Notes: a model not told the origin generated them from the sequence alone. A stretch of 5,809 bases of DNA from Planctomycetaceae bacterium (GCA_003455945.1 DMPQ01000301.1:11254-17062), one strand, 5' to 3'; shown: positions 1-5,809, numbered from the stretch's first letter. Program-made: numbers and translations.

Positions 1-15
1 GGCTCGGGACGAGCC
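1..15. repeat. Small hairpin cut by the window edge
   Basis: GGCTCG and CGAGCC form 6-bp arms around the loop GGA. The right side continues as GGGGCT, so the stem may extend further left, beyond base 1, if AGCCCC precedes the window. Its function is unknown. It has no T-tract on either side, so it does not look like a classical intrinsic terminator. Confidence 0.4.
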
Positions 16-43
16 GGGGCTACCACGGGGCAGCGCCGTTGCA

Positions 44-65
44 GTGCGACCGGGGTCGGTCGCAC
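44..65. repeat. Isolated copy of the 22-bp palindromic repeat
   Basis: The arms GTGCGACCG (44-52) and CGGTCGCAC (57-65) pair perfectly around the loop GGGT. The flanking A and T (43 and 66) add a tenth pair, and TACG follows, as in two of the copies near 436-525. Compared with those copies only two bases differ, both in the loop (AGGG there, GGGT here). This shows it belongs to the same repeat family and that the stem is the conserved part. It lies 370 bp from the next copy. Confidence 0.85.
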
Positions 66-154
66 TACGGGGCCGACGCGCGGCCGTGCGACATCAGGTG
101 ATCGAGAAGCTTCGCAGCGTGAACGGTGTCGGTGGAGGACGAAGACCGTTGCCC

Positions 155-171
155 CGGGCTCTCCGAGCCCG
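155..171. repeat. 7-bp GC-rich hairpin
   Basis: CGGGCTC (155-161) and GAGCCCG (165-171) form a perfect 7-bp stem around the 3-nt loop TCC. No T-tract follows on either strand. In GC-rich DNA a 7-bp stem can occur by chance, so only the structure is claimed. Confidence 0.45.
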
Positions 172-317
172 AGGTCGGGTGGATGTCGACACCGCTGACG
201 CTTCGAGGCTCGTTCGGTATCGGGACGAAACCTTGCCTCTGCCACCGAGTGGCCGGGCCCACGGCACTCCGGGCCTCACCATATTTGCGCAATCGCTGAC
301 GAGGCTGATCCCGGCGC

Positions 318-395
318 TGCGCTTCGGGCTGGTTGGGTCGGTCACGACGCGAGGTGATTCGCGCCCCCGGCCGTGCCCTCCCAGCCCGTAGCGCA
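318..395. repeat. Long inverted repeat, 15-bp arms, one mismatch
   Basis: Bases 318-332 (TGCGCTTCGGGCTGG) are complementary to 381-395 (CCAGCCCGTAGCGCA) at 14 of 15 positions, with 48 nt between the arms. Inward of the arms, GGG at 335-337 and CCC at 376-378 could extend the stem across a bulge. The intervening sequence is GC-rich with no open frame of interest. The motif GCGCTWCGGGCT reminds me of dispersed intergenic repeats in planctomycete genomes, but that is memory, not a search result. It could be a structured RNA, a REP-like element, or the remains of a small non-autonomous element. Confidence 0.55.
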
Positions 396-435
396 AAACG
401 CAGGGGTCTCTGTGCCTCAATCGCGGTGAAACACG

Positions 436-525
436 GTGCGACCGAGGGCGGTCGCACTACGGCGGACCAGTGCGACCGAGGGCGGTCGCACTACGACGAT
501 CCAGTGCGACCGAGGGCGGTCGCAC
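436..525. repeat. Tandem array of three identical 22-bp palindromes
   Basis: Three identical palindromes lie at 436-457, 470-491 and 504-525, an exact 34-bp period. Each has arms GTGCGACCG and CGGTCGCAC with the loop AGGG. The two 12-nt spacers both begin TACG and end CCA and agree at 9 of 12 positions, so units two and three arose by tandem duplication and only the spacers have diverged. The array begins 7 nt past the stop codon of the multihaem cytochrome gene. Each copy would fold into a strong hairpin in that gene's 3' untranslated RNA. It could act as a terminator or RNA-end protector, a REP/BIME-like element, or an array of protein-binding sites. There is no T-tract after any hairpin. 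Confidence 0.9.
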
Positions 526-532
526 GGCGCCA

Positions 533-2338
533 TCACTGCGACGTCAGCTCGTCGTACCAGCGTTCGACGTTTCTGGCTCCCGGGTCGAGCTGCCGGGCCC
601 GCTCCGCCCATCGCAGCGCCTCGTCCGGTCGCAACAGCCGCGACTCGAGCATCGACATCTGCAGCAGCGCGTCGACGTCCCGAGGCATCTCGTCCAGATA
701 GAAGACCAGATGGTCGCGGGCCGGGCCGAGCGAGCCTTCGGACATCAGGATCGTCGCGATCGTCCGATGCGCCTTGCCGTACTTCGGATCGATCTCGAAC
801 AGGCGATCCCAGACGCGAAACGCCGTCCCTCGATTGCCGGTCAGGTAATGCGAGTAGGCGAGCAGATCATGCAGTTCGGCATCGCGAGGGAACCGCTCCG
901 CCAACGGCTCGAGCGCTTCGACCGCACGCTTCGCCATCACCACGTCGTGCGACTTGGCGGCGGCGACCGCCATGGCCATCGCCAACGCCCGCGATCGCTC
1001 GTCGTCGGTCCAGTCCAGCGTCTCGGCTCCGAAGATCTCCCACGCGTCGACGGTCGACCGCTCGCCCATCGCCTGAGTCTCGCCCGGCGCCGGGCGGCGA
1101 AGAATGCGATGATCGGTCTGCGAGGTGTGAGGAATATCGTTGGCGGCGAGCTGAGGCATGTGACAGGCGACACAGCTGTCGTCGGGCTGAGCCGCCAGGC
1201 GAACCGTTTCGGGTTCGCTGCAACCGCTCCCCGAGCCATGACATTCCAGACAGGCGCGGCGGTACTGTCCGACCGCCTCCGCCTCGCTCGGCAGTCCGTG
1301 GGGATCATGGCAGCTGACGCAGCCGAGCTTCCCCCGACTCGCCACATAGCAGCGACTGGAGTTCATCTGCTGCACGTGACTGACCGCCTTGGTCGCGCCG
1401 GCTCCGTCGACCTCGCTCCCATGCACGAAGACCGACCAGATGTCTCCCATTCGATCCCCGGCGCGGAACTCCTCGTTGCGACGCCCTTCGCGCAGCACCG
1501 TCTCTTCACCCAGCAGATGACACTGATTGCACGTGTCGTCGCGCCGCTCGGGATCCAGACGGATCGGATTGACGATCGGATCGACTCCCGCCAAACCGGT
1601 CTCGACCTTCCGTCGATTCTGAAACGCGATGTGCGCCTCGCCCGGACCATGGCAGCGCTCGCAGCCGATACCGAACTCGACCACATGCGGATCGGGGTAG
1701 ACGGCAAAGTCGACCGTTCCGCCGATCGCCTCGGCGGGGAGACCGCAGTGGCAGTTCAGACAGCGCGTGCCGATCTCGCGATTGAACCGCGGGTGATTCT
1801 CGGGGGGATAGCCGGGAGAGAGATCCCACTTCGCTTGCGACGAGTACCAGGAAATCGGCGACTCGTACATCCGCCCCTCTTCGACCGTCACGTACGTTCG
1901 GCCGCGGGCTCCGGATCCGATCGCGTACGTCACCTCCTCGGCGTGGTCGAAGAGGACCTCGCCGGTCTTCGGGTCGAGACCGATCTCGTGGTGAGTCACC
2001 TTGCCGTCGCGCTTGACGACTCGATAACGCCGATTCGCCGACGTCTCGAAGCCGACTTCCCCCGCCGCGAAGTCCTCGATCGCATCGGCGTCGCTCGCGG
2101 CGAGCGACATCGCGCGGGACATCGGGTGCGAGCGATAGCGCTCGGCGATCTCCTGGTGGCACTCGGTACAGGCGGCGCTGCCGACGAAGCCGCTGAAGTC
2201 GCGAGGCTTCCATGCCGCGATCGGCTGTCGCACCTCGGGCGCTTCGCGCTCGCCGCAACCTCCGGCCAGCGAAGCGACGATCGCCGCGAGAGCGATTCCG
2301 CCGAGCCAGCGCCGCGGGCGCTTCGGGCGACCGGTCAT
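533..2338 (-). CDS. Seven-haem c-type cytochrome lipoprotein with C-terminal TPRs
   Basis: This gene encodes 601 residues, probably an electron carrier held on the outer face of a membrane. A basic N-terminus and hydrophobic stretch (11-25) lead to a lipobox LAGGC with the lipidated Cys at 28. Seven CxxCH haem-attachment motifs start at residues 57, 193, 226, 270, 340, 363 and 389 (CTECH, CLNCH, CERCH, CNQCH, CVSCH, CLECH, CVACH). Many other His residues could be distal haem ligands, including those in the IPHTSQTDHRI segment (403-412). The helical region from about 455 to 592 reads as three to four TPR-like repeats. The pattern resembles the cytochrome c554/doubled-CxxCH group often seen in planctomycetes. 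Donor and acceptor are unknown. I chose the ATG at 2338 because AGGAGG lies 7 nt upstream and the lipobox then falls at a normal distance. A GTG at 2410 would add 24 residues without an equally good site. Extra Cys residues at 198, 330 and 373 lie outside the haem motifs. Confidence 0.9.
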   Translation of the reverse strand: MTGRPKRPRRWLGGIALAAIVASLAGGCGEREAPEVRQPIAAWKPRDFSGFVGSAACTECHQEIAERYRSHPMSRAMSLAASDADAIEDFAAGEVGFETSANRRYRVVKRDGKVTHHEIGLDPKTGEVLFDHAEEVTYAIGSGARGRTYVTVEEGRMYESPISWYSSQAKWDLSPGYPPENHPRFNREIGTRCLNCHCGLPAEAIGGTVDFAVYPDPHVVEFGIGCERCHGPGEAHIAFQNRRKVETGLAGVDPIVNPIRLDPERRDDTCNQCHLLGEETVLREGRRNEEFRAGDRMGDIWSVFVHGSEVDGAGATKAVSHVQQMNSSRCYVASRGKLGCVSCHDPHGLPSEAEAVGQYRRACLECHGSGSGCSEPETVRLAAQPDDSCVACHMPQLAANDIPHTSQTDHRILRRPAPGETQAMGERSTVDAWEIFGAETLDWTDDERSRALAMAMAVAAAKSHDVVMAKRAVEALEPLAERFPRDAELHDLLAYSHYLTGNRGTAFRVWDRLFEIDPKYGKAHRTIATILMSEGSLGPARDHLVFYLDEMPRDVDALLQMSMLESRLLRPDEALRWAERARQLDPGARNVERWYDELTSQ

Positions 2339-2345
2339 CGAAACG

Positions 2346-2351
2346 CCTCCT
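2346..2351 (-). promoter_or_regulatory. Strong ribosome binding site of the cytochrome gene
   Basis: The minus strand reads AGGAGG here, a full Shine-Dalgarno match, 7 nt before the ATG at 2338-2336. It decides that start over the GTG at 2410-2408. Confidence 0.85.
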
Positions 2352-2375
2352 CTCCGATCCTTCGGCCTCGACGAA

Positions 2376-2405
2376 ACAGGTCGACGACCCTCGTCATCGA
2401 CCTGT
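2376..2405 (-). promoter_or_regulatory. 12-bp intergenic hairpin, direction-specific pairing
   Basis: Bases 2376-2387 (ACAGGTCGACGA) and 2394-2405 (TCATCGACCTGT) form an inverted repeat with a 6-nt loop and one mismatch (C2385 against A2396). In RNA copied in the gene direction that mismatch becomes a G-U wobble, so all 12 pairs form. In the opposite RNA it is a C-A clash. It lies 58 nt after the stop of the small membrane protein gene and 24 nt before the ribosome binding site of the cytochrome gene. After the stem the transcript reads UUUCG, a weak U-tract, so full termination is doubtful. Partial termination, RNA processing or 3'-end protection would fit. An inverted-repeat operator in DNA is also possible. 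Confidence 0.6.
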
Positions 2406-2463
2406 CCCACGACTTCATGACGATCGACCCTCTCGACGGCCGATCGCGATTTCGCGCCTCGGC

Positions 2464-3165
2464 TCAGCCGTTGCCGCCGCTCGGAGCATCGCCGCTCGGA
2501 GCATCACCGCTCGGAGCATCGCTTTCCCCTTCGGGGCGCTGACGACCACCGCCGCCGCCGGACCGAGGCCCTCCCGAACCGCGACCGGCTTCCATCTGCT
2601 CGGCCATCTTCTTCATGTTGTCGCCGGCCCCCGACGCACGACTCAGGTACTCGGCGATCGCCTCGGCGGTCATCGCGGTATCGTCATCCTCGACGACGAG
2701 TTCGACTTCGGCGGCTCCCGCCTTGGCTTCGATCTCCAGCGGCGAGTCGCCGCGAGTCCGATACTTCGTCGGCGTGAAGGCCGGTCCCGGCATCGCTCCC
2801 ATGCCGGGAAGCGAAGCGACGACGGTCAGCTTGTGCTTCCCGGGGAGCACGCCGTCACCGATCTTGCCGCCGCCGACATCGGTCATCAGCTGGATCATCC
2901 CTTCGGCATCGGTCGCGCCGATCCCTCCCGGACGCCCGTCTTCCAGATAGGTCAGCACGGTCGCGTTCGGCAGCGGCTCGCCGCGGAACGTGACCTTGGC
3001 CTTCACCGGCACGAGTTCCGACAGGTCGTAGACCGCATTGGCGGCCGACGAATTGTTCATGTAGACGAAACCGACGACGCCGCCGGCAATCAACAGCACC
3101 GGCAGAATGATGACGAGGACACGTCCGAGACTGAACCCGGACGACTCCGACGATGTAGAGGCCAT
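2464..3165 (-). CDS. Membrane-anchored protein, carboxypeptidase-regulatory-like domain
   Basis: This gene encodes 233 residues. A short Ser-rich N-terminus precedes one hydrophobic segment at about 15-36, which could be a membrane anchor. Residues about 53-160 have the pattern of the transthyretin-like or carboxypeptidase-regulatory-like beta domain common in small planctomycete envelope proteins: VKAKVTFRGEPLPNATV, then TDAEGMIQL, then a Gly-rich turn, LPGKHKLTVV, and PTKYRTRGDSPLEIE before the last strand. A charged helical part (162-195) follows, then a Gly/Ser/Arg tail ending in three DAPSG repeats. No catalytic residues are evident, so a structural or binding role is likely but not shown. 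The ATG at 3165 has AGGAG 10 nt upstream and sets the hydrophobic segment near the N-terminus. The frame stays open to 3297, but those 44 residues are low-complexity and look non-coding. I know no specific gene name. Confidence 0.82.
   Translation of the reverse strand: MASTSSESSGFSLGRVLVIILPVLLIAGGVVGFVYMNNSSAANAVYDLSELVPVKAKVTFRGEPLPNATVLTYLEDGRPGGIGATDAEGMIQLMTDVGGGKIGDGVLPGKHKLTVVASLPGMGAMPGPAFTPTKYRTRGDSPLEIEAKAGAAEVELVVEDDDTAMTAEAIAEYLSRASGAGDNMKKMAEQMEAGRGSGGPRSGGGGGRQRPEGESDAPSGDAPSGDAPSGGNG
2477..2521 (-). repeat. Three tandem 15-bp repeats encoding DAPSG
   Basis: Three in-frame 15-bp units (2477-2491, 2492-2506, 2507-2521) encode DAPSG three times at residues 216-230 of the small membrane protein, just before its stop. 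The units differ at one base (the middle unit has A where the others have G). This is a short minisatellite that can gain or lose units without shifting the frame. Confidence 0.9.
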
Positions 3166-3175
3166 GGAAACTCGA

Positions 3176-3180
3176 CTCCT
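3176..3180 (-). promoter_or_regulatory. Ribosome binding site of the small membrane protein gene
   Basis: The minus strand reads AGGAG, 10 nt before the ATG at 3165-3163. It supports this start over the open frame that continues to 3297. Confidence 0.65.
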
Positions 3181-3375
3181 GATGATGGCGGATGCGTAGG
3201 AAGATGAGCGGGGCGAAAGGACGACCGACCGCCGCGCGACTCGCGACGCCCCCTTCGCCCATACGAACGAGTCGGCCATCGGCATCACGACGAACACCGA
3301 CGGCGCCGATCGAATCGGGCGACCGGAGCCCTCGATCGAGCCGACCGACCACCCCGTGCGTCGCCGCAGGGGACG

Positions 3376-5325
3376 TCAGCGGATCGTGTCGATCCGGCGG
3401 ATCTTCGGAGGAGCGTCGATGTCGCTCGACTCGACGACGACGTACGTCCCGTTCGGTTCGAAGCCGTCGACCGTTCGCGCCTGATTGTCGCTCCCCGGAA
3501 ACCGGAGGTCGAGAGCCGAAGCGGAATCGGCGGTCGGAAGCGCGAGGACCAGCCGATAGTCGCTCTGCGACAGATAGCTCCCGCCCCCCGTCACCTGATC
3601 GGCGTAAGGGAGATCGCCGAAGCGGTGGCTGATCGTCGCTCCGATCCCGTCTCGATTGGCTCGGACGCCGACGAACCGCAGCTGCAGACTCGGCGGCCCG
3701 CTCCCGTCGCCGACGCCGCGCACCCGATTCCGGACGAGCGACGGCGCCTCGTTCTGATGTCCGGCGACGAAGTCCTGATCGCCGTCCTCGTCGAGATCGC
3801 CGATCACGAGCCCCCGGCTCGAATGGAACTCCGAGAAGTAGTCTCCTGCCGCCCGGTGCAGGCAGCGGAAAGTCCCCTGTTCGTTCCGAAAGAGCAGGGC
3901 GGGATTCAGGTACGGAGCGTCCTCGCCGGCGAGCGCCCGGTTGTCGTCGACGTGACCGTTGACGACGAGCAGGTCGAGCCAGCCGTCGAGGTCATAGTCC
4001 CCCATCGCCGTTCCCCAGGACACGTACGGCAGCGTCTCGCGACCGCCGCCGTGCTTGATGCTGACGTCGAAGAAGAGTCCTCGCTCGCGGTTCTCGTACA
4101 GCGCGCTGTACTCGTCCTTGAAGTTCGTCACGAACAGATCGAACGCGCCGTCCCGGTTGAAGTCGGCCGCGTCGACTCCCATGCCGGCCTGAGCCAATCC
4201 GCGTTGGCTGTAGGCGACTCCCGAAATCTCGGAGCGATCCTCGAACTTCCCGCCGCCGACGCTGATGAAGAGCGAGTTGGCGTTGAGATCGTTCCCCAGA
4301 TACAGGTCGGTTCGACCGTCGTCATCCATGTCGGCCGCGACGACTCCCTGAGCCCGACCGGCTCGGGCGGTCAGCCCCGAATCGACCGAGCGATCGGCGA
4401 AGGTGCCGTCGCCGAGGTTCTCGAAGTACTTGTCCGGGCATGGCTTGATCGACTTCGGGCTGCAGAACAGTCGGACCGCGCGATTGCCGTCGGCGTGACA
4501 GTAGCCGTTGGTTTCGAGCGTCCAGTAGCCGTAGTTGCAGACGTACAGATCGAGATCGCCGTCGTCATCGCCGTCGAAGAACGCGGTGCTCGTCGCCCAC
4601 TCGGGATCGTCGGTCCCCGACTCGGAACTCGTCTCGACGAACGAACCGTCCCCCTGATTCCGATACAGAACGTTGCGTCCGTAACAGGCGACATACAGGT
4701 CGGGAAAGCCGTCCGAGTCATAGTCGCCGACGGTGACTCCGGCCGAGTAGCCGGGATGGCCGAGACCGGCCGGAGCGGTCATCTCGACGAACCGCATCCC
4801 GCCGACGTTGCGATAGCAGCGGTCGATCGCTCCTCCCGCCGCCGGATCGATCGGAAACTCGGTCCCGCTGGCGAAGTACAGGTCGTAGCGGCCGTCGAGA
4901 TCGACGTCGAGCATCGCGATGCCGCTGCCGTTGGCCGCCGGAAACTCGCGCAGTTCCGAGACGCCCGAGTCGTGAACGAAATCGATCCCGCCGCGATCCG
5001 CCACCACCTCGAACCACGGCGCGATCTCGGGGCCGGTCGGCAACCGATCGGCGGTCAGCACGCCGAGACCGGGATCGACCGCGGGGGGCGTCCTGTCCGA
5101 CGTCTCGATCCCGGTGTCCGAGCCGGCCGACTTTTCGTCCGGCTTCGTCGAATCGCCGCAGCCGCCGGTCAGGGCGAGCAGAACGAACAACAGCAGCGAG
5201 CCGCAGCGACCGAGACGACTCACCGAAAGCTCCGCGTTCGCGTTCGCGAGCATCGCTCCCCCCCTCGTCGGCGACGGCTCCCGGCGCTTCGGATGATGGA
5301 ATCGCGGCGTCGTTCGGCGCTTCAT
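3376..5325 (-). CDS. CRTAC1-like lipoprotein: FG-GAP propeller plus ASPIC/UnbV
   Basis: This gene encodes 649 residues of an exported calcium-binding beta-propeller protein. A hydrophobic stretch and lipobox LTGGC put the lipidated Cys at 56, followed by a disordered acidic linker to about 95. Seven DxDxDG-type calcium motifs start at 140, 201, 251, 332, 388, 443 and 510 (for example DVDLDGRYDL, DYDSDGFPDL, DGDDDGDLDL), which fits a seven-bladed FG-GAP/VCBS propeller. The Cys-containing insert at 263-296, leading into PDKYFENLGDGTF, is usual for this family. Residues about 547-632 match ASPIC/UnbV, with RANRDGIGATI, GGGSYLSQSD and LDLRFPG. Bacterial members have no firm function; adhesion or ligand binding is inferred. 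The start is uncertain: ATG at 5325 has GGAG 10 nt upstream, while ATG at 5253 has a G-rich AGGGG upstream and would give a more usual 32-residue signal peptide (625 residues). I kept the longer form. Confidence 0.9.
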   Translation of the reverse strand: MKRRTTPRFHHPKRREPSPTRGGAMLANANAELSVSRLGRCGSLLLFVLLALTGGCGDSTKPDEKSAGSDTGIETSDRTPPAVDPGLGVLTADRLPTGPEIAPWFEVVADRGGIDFVHDSGVSELREFPAANGSGIAMLDVDLDGRYDLYFASGTEFPIDPAAGGAIDRCYRNVGGMRFVEMTAPAGLGHPGYSAGVTVGDYDSDGFPDLYVACYGRNVLYRNQGDGSFVETSSESGTDDPEWATSTAFFDGDDDGDLDLYVCNYGYWTLETNGYCHADGNRAVRLFCSPKSIKPCPDKYFENLGDGTFADRSVDSGLTARAGRAQGVVAADMDDDGRTDLYLGNDLNANSLFISVGGGKFEDRSEISGVAYSQRGLAQAGMGVDAADFNRDGAFDLFVTNFKDEYSALYENRERGLFFDVSIKHGGGRETLPYVSWGTAMGDYDLDGWLDLLVVNGHVDDNRALAGEDAPYLNPALLFRNEQGTFRCLHRAAGDYFSEFHSSRGLVIGDLDEDGDQDFVAGHQNEAPSLVRNRVRGVGDGSGPPSLQLRFVGVRANRDGIGATISHRFGDLPYADQVTGGGSYLSQSDYRLVLALPTADSASALDLRFPGSDNQARTVDGFEPNGTYVVVESSDIDAPPKIRRIDTIR

Positions 5326-5440
5326 GACGAGTCGTCTCCGGTCCGGGATTCGCGTTCCGCACGCCGAACGCCGCTTGCTTCGGCGACGACCGAGTGCCGT
5401 CGACCGAGCGGCACGGAGCCGATCGGCCGGCCGTCGAAGG

Positions 5441-5809
5441 TCAGTCGTAGAGGTCGACCGGCAGGAGTTCGAACCCGGGGAGACTCTGCTGGTCCCGCGC
5501 CTCGATCGCCGCGATCAGCTTGTCGAGAAACGGCTGAGCGGTCCGGTCTTCGGCGCCGATCACCGACGCCAACTCCTCCGCTTCGACCCACTCGTTGGCG
5601 AACGCGGCGGCATGCGCCCGGATCGCTCGACCCCACATCGACGCCGGAGCGACTCGCAGTACGTCGTTGACGATCTTGATGAGCGACTCGGTCTTGCGCA
5701 CCCGTTCGGCATGAGCTCGCCACTTCTCGGCTTCGACCGCATCGCCCGCTCGCGCGTAGGCCTGCTGCAGCAGGAACGCGGTCGACGAGCCGACCGTGGG
5801 CAGACCGAG
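5441..5809 (-). CDS. TPR-like protein, C-terminal 122 residues (5' end outside window)
   Basis: The minus-strand frame is open from the window edge to a TGA at 5443-5441, giving 122 residues with no start inside. The first third carries a TPR-like helix pair: FLLQQAYARAGD, then EAEKWRAHAERVRKTESL, with the small residues and Gly-Asp turn usual for TPRs. The rest is helical and acidic and ends in GFELLPVDLYD. A GTG at 5701-5699 would give an 86-residue protein, but the TPR pattern continues upstream of it, so it is an internal Val. It is the first gene in transcription order here, 115 nt before the CRTAC1-like gene. TPR proteins next to CRTAC1-like proteins are common in planctomycetes. Its full domain structure, and whether it is exported, cannot be seen. 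Confidence 0.75.
   Translation of the reverse strand, partial: LGLPTVGSSTAFLLQQAYARAGDAVEAEKWRAHAERVRKTESLIKIVNDVLRVAPASMWGRAIRAHAAAFANEWVEAEELASVIGAEDRTAQPFLDKLIAAIEARDQQSLPGFELLPVDLYD

Larger units (their letters stand above)
1..532. other. Intergenic stretch rich in inverted repeats, no gene
   Basis: I see no believable gene in this stretch. Open frames exist on both strands, but their products are Arg/Pro/Ser-rich, match no family I know, and run straight through the palindromic repeats. What it holds is repeat structure: a small hairpin at 1-15, a 22-bp palindrome at 44-65, a hairpin at 155-171, a long inverted repeat spanning 318-395, and three tandem copies of the palindrome at 436-525. 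It lies downstream of the minus-strand cytochrome gene that stops at 533. A small AT-rich patch near 280-290 stands out from the GC-rich background but forms no convincing promoter. A non-coding RNA cannot be excluded. Confidence 0.7.

Noticed and set aside
65..457. Open frames of about 110-130 codons on both strands in the gene-free stretch
   Set aside because: Their products are Arg/Pro-rich, no convincing ribosome binding sites are seen, and they run through the palindromic repeats. Peptides such as RPRAVALRR are simply translations of the repeat.
436..525. Possible CRISPR array
   Set aside because: The spacers are only 12 nt and similar to each other, the repeat is a full palindrome, and no cas gene is present.
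44..525. A small transposon or MITE bounded by the palindromes
   Set aside because: No target-site duplication or transposase is visible, and each end is itself a full palindrome rather than half of an inverted pair. It is left only as a possibility.
470..2542. A 690-codon open frame on the plus strand
   Set aside because: It lies antisense to the seven-haem cytochrome gene and begins inside the palindrome array. Its product is Arg-rich with no recognisable domain. It is a by-product of GC-rich codon use.
3166..3375. An N-terminal extension of the small membrane protein, or a small gene, in the 210-nt gap
   Set aside because: The frame is open to 3297 but the residues are low-complexity, and the ATG at 3165 has a good ribosome binding site. 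I see no clear promoter or terminator in the gap either.
5362..5433. Small inverted repeats upstream of the CRTAC1-like gene (5362-5368/5379-5385, 5394-5399/5409-5414) and the palindrome CGGCCGGCCG at 5424-5433
   Set aside because: The stems are 6-7 bp with 9-10 nt loops, or a plain GC palindrome, and are expected by chance in DNA this GC-rich. No T-tract or conserved site supports a function.
3625..5670. A 681-codon open frame on the plus strand
   Set aside because: It is antisense to the CRTAC1-like gene, whose seven calcium motifs and ASPIC/UnbV domain leave no doubt about the real strand. The plus-strand product is Val/Arg/Ala-rich without a family match.

Overview
The window looks like a piece of a high-GC bacterial chromosome, most likely from the Planctomycetota. 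I infer this from the gene set rather than from any marker gene: a lipoprotein-type multihaem cytochrome fused to TPRs, a CRTAC1-like FG-GAP/ASPIC-UnbV lipoprotein, and a small membrane-anchored protein with a carboxypeptidase-regulatory-like domain. These families occur together often in planctomycetes. Nothing in the window fixes the genus.

All four supported genes lie on the minus strand, so the transcriptional order runs from high to low coordinates. (1) 5809-5441 is the C-terminal part of a TPR-like protein that enters from outside the window. (2) 5325-3376 is a CRTAC1-like lipoprotein with seven calcium-binding FG-GAP/VCBS-type motifs and a C-terminal ASPIC/UnbV domain. (3) 3165-2464 is a single-pass membrane protein with a beta-sandwich-like domain and a Gly/Ser/Pro tail ending in a DAPSG tandem repeat. 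(4) 2338-533 is a lipoprotein with seven CxxCH haem motifs followed by TPRs. The gaps are 115, 210 and 125 nt. That is loose for an operon, so co-transcription is possible but unproven, and no promoter is convincing. The three complete products all carry export or anchoring signals, so they probably act on the outer side of the cytoplasmic membrane. The cytochrome would carry electrons, and the propeller, TPR and beta-domain proteins would supply binding or scaffolding. The substrate cannot be read from the sequence.

Bases 1-532, downstream of the cytochrome gene, hold no believable gene but are rich in inverted repeats. The main item is a 22-bp palindrome (9-bp arms around a 4-nt loop) present four times: once at 44-65 and three times at 436-525 at an exact 34-bp period. 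The last copy starts 7 nt after the cytochrome stop codon. The stretch also holds a 15-bp imperfect inverted repeat (318-332 with 381-395) and smaller hairpins at 1-15 and 155-171. A further 12-bp hairpin lies between genes 3 and 4 of the transcription order (2376-2405). It pairs fully only in RNA read in the direction of the genes.

The parts most worth a second look are the palindrome array, the directional hairpin, the four-gene envelope/redox locus, and an apparent excess of the hexamer CGATCG across the window.
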